A stretch of 6,143 bases of DNA from Anaerolineae bacterium (GCA_016213455.1 JACRAG010000197.1:1-6143), one strand, 5' to 3'. Shown: positions 1 to 5,554, counted from the stretch's first letter. Program-made: numbers and translations. Notes: generated from the sequence alone by a model not told the origin.

Positions 1-1607
1 CCGCGTTTGCCTTCGGGCAAACCGCCGCCGCCCGCCTGCTGATGAGCCGCCCCGAGCGCCTGCCCGAGCCTTCCTTTATACTCTCCCGGCGCATCGACCA
101 GGGCACCTCGGTGCGCGAAGACGGGGCGGACCACTCCTACCTGTGGGCCGGGCAAACCGCGCTGGAAAGCTGGCACCTGGCCTCCGCGCTGCCGGGCATG
201 CCCGGGCTGACCGAAGGGCTGGTGCGCAACTTCCTGGCGACCGGCGATGACGACCTGCCCGACTTCCGCCCCGGCCTGGGCGGTCAGCGCACCCACCTGC
301 TCTGCCAGCCGCTGCTGGCTTCCCTGGTGGTGCGCCACGCCTCTCCGGCCTTCTACGCCGAAGCCTACCCCACCCTGCTGCGGCTCTTCCAGGCCTGGAT
401 GAGCGAAGAGCGCGACCCCGACGGCGACGCACTGCCCACCTGGCAGCACCCCATCCAGACCGGCCTGGAGAGCATCCCCACTTACGACCGCTGGCACGCC
501 CAGGCGCAGGGTTTGAACATCCAGTATCTGGAAACGCCCACGCTGGGCGCGCTGCTGTACCGCGAGGCGCGCAGCCTGACGGAAATGGCCGGTTCGCTGG
601 AACGCGCCGACGACATCCCCTGGCTGGAAGCCCAGGCAGCTCGCATCCAGGCTGCCGTGGAGCGCATGTGGGACCGCCGCGAGCGCATCTACCGCTACCG
701 CGACGCGGTCACCCACACGTCGCGCGCCGGCAAAGAGATCCTCGCCTTCAACGGCTCGGGCGAATACCCGCTGAAGCGCAAACCCAACCATCCCTCCCGC
801 CTGGTGGTGCAGGTCACCGCGCGCGAAGAATCCACCCGCGCCGCCATCCTCCACATCACCGGAGTGGATGAAAATGACGCGCCGCTCGAAGAACACCTGC
901 TGCCGCGCGATTTCACCTGGTCCTCCACGTCTGGGCGCGCCACCACCCGCAACGTGTTCCGCCAGGTCACGCGCGTGGAAGTGAATGGGCTGATGGAAGG
1001 CGACGCCGGACACATTCTGGCAGCCGACCATTCCGGCGAGGATCTCAGCCTGTTCCTGCCGTTGTGGGCGGGCATTCCAGACGCCGCGCGCGCCAAAATC
1101 ATCCTCGAACGCAACCTGCTGCCGCGCTATGCCGGTCCCTTTGGCCTGCCAATTTGCCCGCCGGACGACTGCCCCGAAGAACCGCGCGAACTGCACTGCG
1201 CCGCGCTGCCCTGGAATGCGCTGATCGCGGATGGGCTGATCACCGCCGGGTACCGGCGGGAAGCCGCCGATTTGATCCTGCGTATGCTCAACGCGGTGAT
1301 CGCGGAACTGCGCCAGGGGCACACTTTCCGCCAGTTCTACGATGTCAACAGCGGCGCGGGCGTCGGCGAACGCGGGCACCTGTGGGGGCTGCCTCCGCTG
1401 GGTCTGTTCCTGCGCGCCGCCGGGCTGGACCGCATCAGCCCGACCGAGGTACTGGTGCGCGGATTTAATCCTTTTCCGTGGCCAATTACGGTAAAATATC
1501 AGAGGATGACTGTGACACGCGACGGCGACACCGCCAGCATTGTGCTGCCAGGCCGTCCGCCGGTGACCGTTTCCGGGCTGCAACCGCAGCGCATCTCTCT
1601 GACTTAA
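1..1607 (+). CDS. Six-hairpin (MGH1/GH63-like) glycoside hydrolase, 5'-truncated by the window edge
   Basis: The frame is open from nucleotide 3, so the gene begins upstream and the Met at 42 is probably internal. Residues below count from that Met. The protein resembles (alpha/alpha)6 glycosidases of the MGH1-like/GH63/glycogen-debranching type. Seen are a helical N-terminal part with a QGTSVREDG stretch at 20-28, a DGDALPTWQHP segment at 127-137 followed by QTGLES, matching the family pattern of DGLPxW then sGlD, and a late FRQFYDVNSGAGVGERGHLWG segment (429-449) matching the FxExYxpxtGxgxGxxxxxW pattern. About residues 245-330 are beta-rich and interrupt the helical barrel. The tail (470-521) looks like a beta-sandwich cap. 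Substrate cannot be read from sequence: alpha-glucosides, mannosyl- or glucosylglycerate and oligosaccharides are all possible. No secretion signal is visible in the part present. It lies 43 bp upstream of the PstA-like pair, probably in one operon. Family fairly sure, substrate unknown. Confidence 0.75.
   Translation, partial: AFAFGQTAAARLLMSRPERLPEPSFILSRRIDQGTSVREDGADHSYLWAGQTALESWHLASALPGMPGLTEGLVRNFLATGDDDLPDFRPGLGGQRTHLLCQPLLASLVVRHASPAFYAEAYPTLLRLFQAWMSEERDPDGDALPTWQHPIQTGLESIPTYDRWHAQAQGLNIQYLETPTLGALLYREARSLTEMAGSLERADDIPWLEAQAARIQAAVERMWDRRERIYRYRDAVTHTSRAGKEILAFNGSGEYPLKRKPNHPSRLVVQVTAREESTRAAILHITGVDENDAPLEEHLLPRDFTWSSTSGRATTRNVFRQVTRVEVNGLMEGDAGHILAADHSGEDLSLFLPLWAGIPDAARAKIILERNLLPRYAGPFGLPICPPDDCPEEPRELHCAALPWNALIADGLITAGYRREAADLILRMLNAVIAELRQGHTFRQFYDVNSGAGVGERGHLWGLPPLGLFLRAAGLDRISPTEVLVRGFNPFPWPITVKYQRMTVTRDGDTASIVLPGRPPVTVSGLQPQRISLT
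1492..1497 (+). promoter_or_regulatory. Weak candidate -10 box (TAAAAT) inside the glycosidase 3' end
   Basis: TAAAAT matches the sigma70 -10 consensus at five of six positions and sits in an AT-rich patch (about 1461-1502) unusual for this GC-rich gene. No good -35 lies 16-18 bp upstream. If used, it would give the PstA-like pair its own transcript with a leader of about 145 nt. Low confidence. Confidence 0.15.
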
Positions 1608-1637
1608 GCCCTTTCGCACAGGTCAGGGCGAACCCCT

Positions 1638-1646
1638 AAAAGGAGG
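1638..1646 (+). promoter_or_regulatory. Strong Shine-Dalgarno site for the first PstA-like gene
   Basis: AAAAGGAGG lies 4 nt before the ATG at 1651 and is a near-perfect complement to the 16S anti-SD. It is the strongest ribosome binding site in the window and fixes the start of the 117-residue protein. Confidence 0.8.
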
Positions 1647-1650
1647 TCTG

Positions 1651-2004
1651 ATGAGCGAAGCACGTTCACAACCAGCCGAAAGCAAGAATCTTTTGATTGC
1701 CGTGGTGCAATCACAGGACGCTGAAATCGCGCGCGACGCCCTGGCCAAACTGGGCATCATGGTCGAACGGCTGCCCAGCACCGGCGGTTTTCTGGGCCGG
1801 CGCAATGCCACCCTGCTGGTGGGCTTGCCCGAAGCGCGCCGCGAAGAGGCGCAAGAGGTGCTGCACGATAACTGCCGCCAGCGCGTGGAATTCATCGCCG
1901 TCCCGCTGGAAAGCGCGCCCCTGCCGCTGCCAACCCCCACCCCCATCACCGTGGGCGGGGCCACCGTCTTTGCGCTGGAAGTTGAATACTACGAGGAGAT
2001 ATAG
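1651..2004 (+). CDS. PII-like cyclic-di-AMP receptor family protein (DUF970/PstA-like), long-loop paralog
   Basis: This 117-residue protein matches the cyclic-di-AMP receptor family (PF06153; PstA/DarA), PII-like cytosolic trimers that bind c-di-AMP between subunits. Seen: first beta strand NLLIAVVQSQD (13-23), signature TGGFLGRRNAT (44-54), a long proline-rich loop (about 76-100) and the closing strand GGATVF (102-107). It has about ten extra N-terminal residues compared with Staphylococcus aureus PstA. Aligned by eye to that protein, the Phe, Asn and Gly contacts are kept (F47, N52, G58), but the Arg and Thr contacts, as I recall them, become M37 and E39, and the C-terminal Gln is Glu116. 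An acidic residue beside a phosphate site suggests altered ligand binding. The start is fixed by the strong SD. A second paralog follows after 2 bp, so translational coupling is likely. Family confident; c-di-AMP binding by this copy is uncertain. Confidence 0.88.
   Translation: MSEARSQPAESKNLLIAVVQSQDAEIARDALAKLGIMVERLPSTGGFLGRRNATLLVGLPEARREEAQEVLHDNCRQRVEFIAVPLESAPLPLPTPTPITVGGATVFALEVEYYEEI
1993..1998 (+). promoter_or_regulatory. Shine-Dalgarno site for the second PstA-like gene, inside the first
   Basis: GAGGAG forms the last two Glu codons of the upstream gene and sits 8 nt before the ATG at 2007. This nested layout supports coupled translation of the two paralogs. Confidence 0.65.
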
Positions 2005-2006
2005 CC

Positions 2007-2273
2007 ATGAAACTGATCATTGCCATCCTGCGTGATATCGACCATGACGCCGTTTCTCAGGCGCTCACCTCGGCCGGCCACCGTGTCACCATGATCGCCT
2101 CAACCGGCGGTTTCTGGCGGCGCGGCAACACCACCCTGATGATCGGCTGCGAAGACGACCAGGTTGAACCGGTACTGGGACTGATCCGCGCCAACTGCCA
2201 GTCGGCTTCCGAACCTGGCACGCGCCATGCAACCATTTTTGTGATCAAAGTCGACCAGTACACTCACTTCTAA
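2007..2273 (+). CDS. PII-like cyclic-di-AMP receptor family protein (DUF970/PstA-like), short-loop paralog
   Basis: This 88-residue protein is a second member of the DUF970/PstA family. It aligns without gaps to the first ~50 residues of S. aureus PstA: first strand MKLIIAI, then TGGFWRRGNTT (33-43). The ligand contacts I recall for S. aureus PstA all match here: R26, T28, F36, N41 and G47. The difference is at the back end. Between C64 and the last strand there are only about 8 residues, against 26 in the upstream paralog and 29 in S. aureus PstA, so the large flexible loop is missing, and the usual GGATVF strand reads RHATIF (73-78). The end is YTHF, where PstA has FHQF. It likely forms a PII-like trimer alone or mixed with its neighbour. 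Cytosolic, with no enzymatic motif. Family assignment is firm; the loss of the loop suggests a different partner or output. Confidence 0.88.
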   Translation: MKLIIAILRDIDHDAVSQALTSAGHRVTMIASTGGFWRRGNTTLMIGCEDDQVEPVLGLIRANCQSASEPGTRHATIFVIKVDQYTHF

Positions 2274-2370
2274 TCCCTTCCGCATTCGCGGACGTTGAAC
2301 TTTTTATCCAGTACTCGCATACCGGTAGTTTCAAGCCGGGTCGGCGAAATCGCTTCACAAGGAGAAGAGC

Positions 2371-3033
2371 ATGGATTTTGGAAAGGCGTTCACTTTTGTT
2401 TTCGATGACCCGGATTGGATCAAAAAAATCCTCCTGGTCGCCCTGATCTCATTGATCCCGATCGTCGGGCAGATCTATTTGGCCGGTTACGGCCTGCTGA
2501 CCGCGCAGCGTGTCATTCGCCACGAGGCGCGCCCCCTACCCGACATCGAATTCGGCGACTGCCTGATGCTGGGTCTCAAAGCCATCGTGATCGGGTTTGT
2601 GTACGCCATCCCGGTCTTTCTCCTGGTGCTGCCCACCATCGTCAGCACAGTTTTCATCAGCGAAGGTAATTCGGGCAACGGCGGCGGCGGCGAGGCCATT
2701 TTTGCCGCCATCCTGGTGTGCTGCAATATTCTGATCGTCCTGTATGCCTTCGTACTCGCCTTTGCCTACCCCGCCGCCGAAGCCAATTTCCTGGCGACCG
2801 GTCGCCTGGGATCTGCCTTCAAACTGGGCGAAGTGTGGGCGCTGATCAAAGCCGCGCCGGGCGCTTACCTGCTGGTTTTCCTGGGCGCCTTCATCGGCAG
2901 CTTCATCGCCTCGTTGGGCGCCATCGCCTGCGGCGTGGGCGTGCTGGTCACCTCGGCCTACACCATCGCCTTCACCGGTCACCTGATCGGTCAGGCCTAC
3001 AACGCCGCCATCAGCAACAAAGCCCTGATGTAA
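2371..3033 (+). CDS. DUF4013 family integral membrane protein
   Basis: This 220-residue, strongly hydrophobic protein fits the DUF4013 family, membrane proteins of unknown function common in Chloroflexota and archaea. The opening MDFGKAFTFVFDDPDWIKKI, then hydrophobic LLVALISLIPIVGQIYLAGY with GQIYLAGYG at 34-42, is typical of the family. Membrane segments are seen at about 20-45, 67-95, 108-135, 165-186 and 187-206. A glycine-rich loop at 100-107 lies between the second and third. A polar segment (46-65) with HEARPLPD follows the first helix, as in relatives. An AAGGAG-type SD (2359-2364) precedes the ATG at 2371 with 6 nt spacing. It starts 97 bp after the PstA-like pair, so it may be a separate unit or a distal operon member. 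Function is unknown; no transport or enzymatic motif is visible. Confidence 0.78.
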   Translation: MDFGKAFTFVFDDPDWIKKILLVALISLIPIVGQIYLAGYGLLTAQRVIRHEARPLPDIEFGDCLMLGLKAIVIGFVYAIPVFLLVLPTIVSTVFISEGNSGNGGGGEAIFAAILVCCNILIVLYAFVLAFAYPAAEANFLATGRLGSAFKLGEVWALIKAAPGAYLLVFLGAFIGSFIASLGAIACGVGVLVTSAYTIAFTGHLIGQAYNAAISNKALM

Positions 3034-3050
3034 TCCGCCCCCGCCGGGTC

Positions 3051-3084
3051 ATGACAGCCTGAGCAACCCCTGCGAAGCTGTCAT
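3051..3084. repeat. 8-bp inverted repeat downstream of the DUF4013 gene
   Basis: ATGACAGC (3051-3058) pairs with GCTGTCAT (3077-3084) across an 18-nt loop, just after the DUF4013 stop. There is no T-run, so it is not an intrinsic terminator by itself. It may protect the mRNA 3' end or be chance. Confidence 0.35.
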
Positions 3085-3101
3085 CCAGCAAAACCAACAC
3101 A

Positions 3102-3139
3102 AAATCCGCCCCTTCCAGATCACAGGAAGGGGCGGATTT
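3102..3139. terminator. Bidirectional intrinsic terminator between convergent genes
   Basis: A perfect 15-bp GC-rich stem is formed by AAATCCGCCCCTTCC (3102-3116) and its complement (3125-3139) around an 8-nt loop. The plus-strand arm ends TTTCTT and the minus-strand arm is followed by TTTTGTG and a further T-run, so it can serve transcripts from both sides. It lies between the DUF4013 gene (plus, ends 3033) and the AMMECR1 gene (minus, ends 3149), exactly where a shared terminator is expected. Confidence 0.8.
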
Positions 3140-3148
3140 CTTATCCAG

Positions 3149-3734
3149 TCAAAACAGTTCGTGCGCTTCGTGAAATTCTTCCACCTGGTAAATAAAAACC
3201 TGCAAATTGCGCTTGCGCCATGCGTCCGGGTCGGTGCCCATCTTCTGGCACAGGTGCGACAGAAAATAGGCCGGGTCGGGTAGCTTTTCCCACACCTGCG
3301 GCAGGAAAGTGGCGCGGCGCAGCCCGTCGCGCAGAATCACGCCATCCACCCCGGGGCGCAGCCGCGACAGCAGTTCTTCCGGCGTGCTGTAACAGCGGCT
3401 CCGGATTGGACAGGCGGGAAATTTCGATCAACAGGTCTGCCACCTCCGGCGGCGTGACCGGCGGGAAGCGGTAATCTTCCAGAGCCGCCGCGCAGGCGTG
3501 CTCGCGCACATCCTGGGCCAGCGGTTGGTGCGCCTCCAACGTGCCGATGCAGCCGCGCAGTTCACCCTGCCGGTTGGTCAGGGTGACAAAACTGGCCCCG
3601 CGTTCCAACAGGCGTTCCGGCAGCCCCTGCCCATGCACCAGCGGCAGGGGACGTCCATTCACCGCCGCCTCGAACGATCGGCGCGCCAGATCCAGCAAGT
3701 CCTGGCGTTCTTCCAGCGTCAATTCGTCCGGCAT
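3149..3734 (-). pseudogene. AMMECR1-domain protein, interrupted by a frameshift
   Basis: The AMMECR1 family is widespread, its biochemical role is unsettled, and it is often found with MEMO and a radical-SAM protein. Two minus-strand frames together give a complete domain. From ATG 3734, 114 residues run with LRGCIGT at 59-65 and EISRLSNPEPL at the end. The family sequence then continues in another frame as YSTPEELLSRLRPGVDGVI, with FLPQVWEKLPDP and CQKMGTDPDAW, to a TGA at 3149-3151. The switch is at 3389-3395, where one extra base (or two missing) in minus-strand CTGTTAC breaks the frame. Without the switch the first frame runs on to 3141 with unrelated sequence. The repaired product is about 194 residues, normal for the family. 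Start: GGGGAG (3740-3745) sits 5 nt before ATG 3734, better than GTG 3740. Both halves are otherwise intact, so a sequencing error or a very recent mutation is more likely than an old pseudogene. Confidence 0.85.
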
Positions 3735-3739
3735 AATCA

Positions 3740-3745
3740 CTCCCC
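3740..3745 (-). promoter_or_regulatory. Shine-Dalgarno site that fixes the AMMECR1 start
   Basis: GGGGAG on the minus strand is 5 nt before ATG 3734. The alternative upstream GTG at 3740 overlaps this site and so is unlikely to be the start. Confidence 0.6.
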
Positions 3746-3767
3746 ACCCGGCGCAAGCCGGCCCTCG

Positions 3768-4274
3768 TCATATCCGGGCCAGGTTGTGCCAATCCCGATT
3801 GTAATACACCAGCGGCTCCCCGCCCTCCGCCACCCGCACGGCCTGCACCCGGCCAATGAACAGGGTGGAATGTTCCATATCATAGGTATGCACCACCTGG
3901 CAGTCCAACCCTGCCAGGCCGCCTTCCAGCAGCGGCACGCCGCTGTCCAGGGTAAAAGTCGCCACCCCCGCAAAGCGGTCACCGCCGTCGGGCACCTTGC
4001 CGGCAAAGACCTCAGCCAGGTGCGCCTGACTCTGCTCCAAAATGGTCACCCCAAAATGGCCTGACCCCGTCACCAGGTCATGCGTGCGCGTGCCGTGCGC
4101 CAGGGTCACCGTCACCAGGGGCGGATCCAGGGAGATGGAAACAAACGAATTCACCGTCATGCCATGACGGAAATCATCATGCTGGCTGGCCACAATGGAA
4201 ACGCCCGTCACCCAGCGGCGCATGGTTTTGCGCAGCTCGTCGGCGGGCAAGTTTCTTGCATCATCGCTCATCAT
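3768..4274 (-). CDS. Flavin reductase-like protein (FMN-binding split barrel)
   Basis: This 168-residue protein matches the flavin reductase domain family (HpaC/NtaB type, PF01613), which bind FMN or FAD and often supply reduced flavin to a partner monooxygenase using NAD(P)H. Seen: LRKTMRRWVTGVSIVAS near the N-terminus (14-30), the signature GMTVNSFVSISLDPPLVTV (38-56), where T/N/S residues contact the flavin phosphate in relatives, FGVTIL (74-79), a DCQV strand (124-127) and a closing PLVYYNRDWHNL (154-165). Length is typical. Two start codons are possible: ATG 4274 is only 3 nt from the AAGGA site, while ATG 4271 is 6 nt away and may be the true start. The stop is 33 bp before the AMMECR1 start, so the two genes probably share an mRNA driven by the promoter at 4334-4362. 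No oxygenase partner is present here, so the substrate is unknown. Confidence 0.88.
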   Translation of the reverse strand: MMSDDARNLPADELRKTMRRWVTGVSIVASQHDDFRHGMTVNSFVSISLDPPLVTVTLAHGTRTHDLVTGSGHFGVTILEQSQAHLAEVFAGKVPDGGDRFAGVATFTLDSGVPLLEGGLAGLDCQVVHTYDMEHSTLFIGRVQAVRVAEGGEPLVYYNRDWHNLARI

Positions 4275-4277
4275 TCG

Positions 4278-4282
4278 TCCTT
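4278..4282 (-). promoter_or_regulatory. Shine-Dalgarno site for the flavin reductase gene
   Basis: AAGGA on the minus strand lies 3 nt from ATG 4274 and 6 nt from ATG 4271. The spacing favours the second Met as the start. The site is at the edge of a 10-bp palindrome, CTTTATAAAG (4280-4289). Confidence 0.5.
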
Positions 4283-4333
4283 TATAAAGAGAGTCCGCTC
4301 CGGAGATTCACCGGCGCGCAGCGGCCTGCATTC

Positions 4334-4362
4334 ATTATGCGCCACTTCGCAAGGAAATTCAA
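4334..4362 (-). promoter_or_regulatory. Sigma70-type promoter for the flavin reductase-AMMECR1 operon
   Basis: On the minus strand TTGAAT (4357-4362, four of six to TTGACA) is followed after exactly 17 nt by CATAAT (4334-4339, five of six to TATAAT). Initiation would fall near 4325-4328, giving a leader of about 50 nt before the flavin reductase start. Confidence 0.55.
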
Positions 4363-4419
4363 ACCGGCGTACGAACAGGGACACATTTCTGTGCCGGGGG
4401 GACGTCACCCCACCCCCGG

Positions 4420-4442
4420 CCCCGCCCCTCAACGGGGCGGGG
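4420..4442. repeat. Left GC hairpin of the compound element
   Basis: CCCCGCCCC (4420-4428) and GGGGCGGGG (4434-4442) form a perfect 9-bp stem with a TCAAC loop. A T5 run follows at 4450-4454, 7 nt past the stem, so a weak plus-strand terminator is possible, although no plus-strand gene lies just upstream. Confidence 0.6.
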
Positions 4443-4454
4443 AGCATAGTTTTT

Positions 4455-4495
4455 AGGTGGTGAAATCCGTCAAAAAGTGACGGATTTCACCTCCT
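4455..4495. repeat. Central 14-bp perfect hairpin of the compound element
   Basis: GGTGAAATCCGTCA (4459-4472) pairs perfectly with TGACGGATTTCACC (4478-4491) around a 5-nt loop. After one mismatch, three further pairs extend the stem to 4455/4495. No T-run follows on either strand, so it is not an intrinsic terminator. It could be a protein-binding palindrome, an mRNA structure or part of a mobile repeat. Confidence 0.65.
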
Positions 4496-4507
4496 GACCT
4501 CCAATTT

Positions 4508-4527
4508 CCCCCTTCCGTGGAAGGGGG
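4508..4527. repeat. Right hairpin of the compound element
   Basis: CCCCCTTC (4508-4515) pairs with GAAGGGGG (4520-4527) around a CGTG loop. It is the counterpart, in opposite orientation, of the hairpin at 4420-4442. Confidence 0.5.
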
Positions 4528-4555
4528 CAGGGGGATGGGACTTTCACCCAAATTG

Positions 4556-4584
4556 AAATGTGCCCTACGAGCAAAGGCGCATTT
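4556..4584. repeat. Weaker 9-bp hairpin upstream of the amidase gene
   Basis: AAATGTGCC (4556-4564) and GGCGCATTT (4576-4584) pair with one G-U wobble across an 11-nt loop. It lies about 150 bp upstream of the amidase gene and could form in its leader if transcription starts that far up. The rest of 4585-4724 shows no gene and no convincing promoter. Confidence 0.3.
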
Positions 4585-4732
4585 CTATCTGGAGATTTTG
4601 CCCATCCCCGCGGAATCGGGACGGCAGGCGGCGACGATTTGCATGCAATCCGCATATACCAAAGCCAGCCGATTTAAGGTACTATACAGCATGATGAATT
4701 CAATGATCTTCTAGCCCACCTGGTAAGGGATT

Positions 4733-5542
4733 ATGAGTGATAACGCCACAATAAACACCAATCCGCCTGCGCCACGCCCCCGTTCCAACCCTGCGGGGCA
4801 GCCCGGCATCTGGCGCATGATGCAAACCATTTTATCGGTAAGCCTGTTGGTCGCCACGCTGCTGACCTTCTGGACGCCAGCCAACATCCTCTCCGCCAAC
4901 CTGATGGACCGCATGTTCCGCTCCTTCGAGGTTGCCAACGCCCCGGACCTGCCGCAAGCCACCCCCACCCCCTCCATCCGCCCGCGCATCGGCCTCGTCG
5001 CCGGTCACTGGGGCAACGACTCGGGGGCAGTGTGCGTGGACGGTCTGACCGAGGAGAGCGTCAACCTGAAGATCGCCGAACTGGTGCGCCAGCAGCTCAA
5101 CGACGCCGGTTTTGACGTGGACCTGCTGCAGGAGTTCGACAAACGCCTCAACGGCTACCAGGCTTTGGCGCTGGTCTCCATCCACAATGACTCGTGCGAG
5201 TATGTCAACGACCAGGCCACCGGATTCAAAGTCGCCGCCGCGGCATCCACGGTCTTCCCCGAAAAAGCCACCCGCCTGACCGCCTGCATGATCCAGCGCT
5301 ACCGCAATGCCACCAACATGGAATACCATGCCAACACCATCACCGCGGACATGACCGAGTATCACGCCTTCACCGAGATTAACGGCAGCACCACCGCTGC
5401 CATCATCGAGACGGGCTTCCTCAACCTGGACCGCGACATCCTGGTCAACCACACGGATGTGGTGGCGCGCGGCGTGGCCGAAGGCATCCTGTGCTACGTG
5501 CGCAACGAGGACGTGCCCGGCTTCGAGCAGCCCACCCCATAA
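4733..5542 (+). CDS. Membrane-anchored N-acetylmuramoyl-L-alanine amidase (Amidase_3)
   Basis: This zinc enzyme family cleaves the bond between N-acetylmuramic acid and L-alanine in peptidoglycan. The 269-residue protein has a short proline-rich cytoplasmic N-terminus, one membrane segment (about 30-50, likely an uncleaved anchor), an ATPTP linker (76-80) and an Amidase_3 domain (about 85-258). Family zinc and catalytic positions are visible: H92 in AGHWGNDSGA, E107 in GLTEESVNLKIA, H151 in VSIHNDS and E226 in IIETGFL, so it should be active. Cys at 101, 155, 185 and 254 are unusual for an exported enzyme and might form disulfides. The start at 4733 follows AAGGGA (4725-4730) with short spacing. 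The next gene begins 12 bp after the stop, suggesting an envelope operon. The domain is short, with no SH3, SPOR or LysM wall-binding part, so the anchor probably sets its location. Confidence 0.9.
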   Translation: MSDNATINTNPPAPRPRSNPAGQPGIWRMMQTILSVSLLVATLLTFWTPANILSANLMDRMFRSFEVANAPDLPQATPTPSIRPRIGLVAGHWGNDSGAVCVDGLTEESVNLKIAELVRQQLNDAGFDVDLLQEFDKRLNGYQALALVSIHNDSCEYVNDQATGFKVAAAASTVFPEKATRLTACMIQRYRNATNMEYHANTITADMTEYHAFTEINGSTTAAIIETGFLNLDRDILVNHTDVVARGVAEGILCYVRNEDVPGFEQPTP

Positions 5543-5554
5543 GGTCCGCCCAGC

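Larger units (their letters stand above)
4401..4547. repeat. Compound palindromic element: three stacked hairpins, MITE-like or dispersed repeat
   Basis: The left flank reads GTCACCCCACCCCCGGCCCC (4404-4423). Read on the opposite strand, the right flank (about 4523-4541) starts GTCCCATCCCCCTGCCCCC, so the outer parts are imperfect inverted copies. Each is joined to a short GC hairpin and between them lies a perfect 14-bp hairpin. C-rich blocks of this style next to a hairpin are common as dispersed intergenic repeats in GC-rich genomes. No coding potential is seen. It fills the middle of the 458-bp divergent gap between the flavin reductase and amidase genes. Repeat status in the genome is inferred. 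Confidence 0.5.

Noticed and set aside
1608..1629. GCCCT/AGGGC hairpin after the glycosidase stop
   Set aside because: A 5-bp stem with a 12-nt loop and no T-run is expected by chance in GC-rich DNA.
2279..2305. Possible terminator after the second PstA-like gene (5-bp stem plus T5)
   Set aside because: The stem TCCGC/GCGGA is only 5 bp and the T-run starts 8 nt past it, too weak to call.
2295..2323. Possible promoter TTGAAC before the DUF4013 gene
   Set aside because: The hexamer 17 nt downstream is CATACC, a poor -10, so there is not enough support.
2536..2982. 148-codon minus-strand open frame
   Set aside because: It is antisense to the DUF4013 gene, rich in Gly, Gln and Asp from complementing hydrophobic codons, with no domain.
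3498..4064. 188-codon plus-strand open frame
   Set aside because: It lies opposite the AMMECR1 and flavin reductase genes, both of which have recognisable family motifs. The plus frame shows none.
4401..4547. CRISPR array or small RNA gene in the hairpin region
   Set aside because: There are no regularly spaced direct repeats, and the hairpins differ in sequence and lack a promoter-terminator layout.
4680..4688. TACTAT/TATACA as -10 box for the amidase gene
   Set aside because: Only four of six positions match and no reasonable -35 lies at the right distance.
4470..4714. Small open frames on both strands in the 4275-4732 gap
   Set aside because: They run through the hairpin repeats, lack a Shine-Dalgarno site and have no recognisable protein features.
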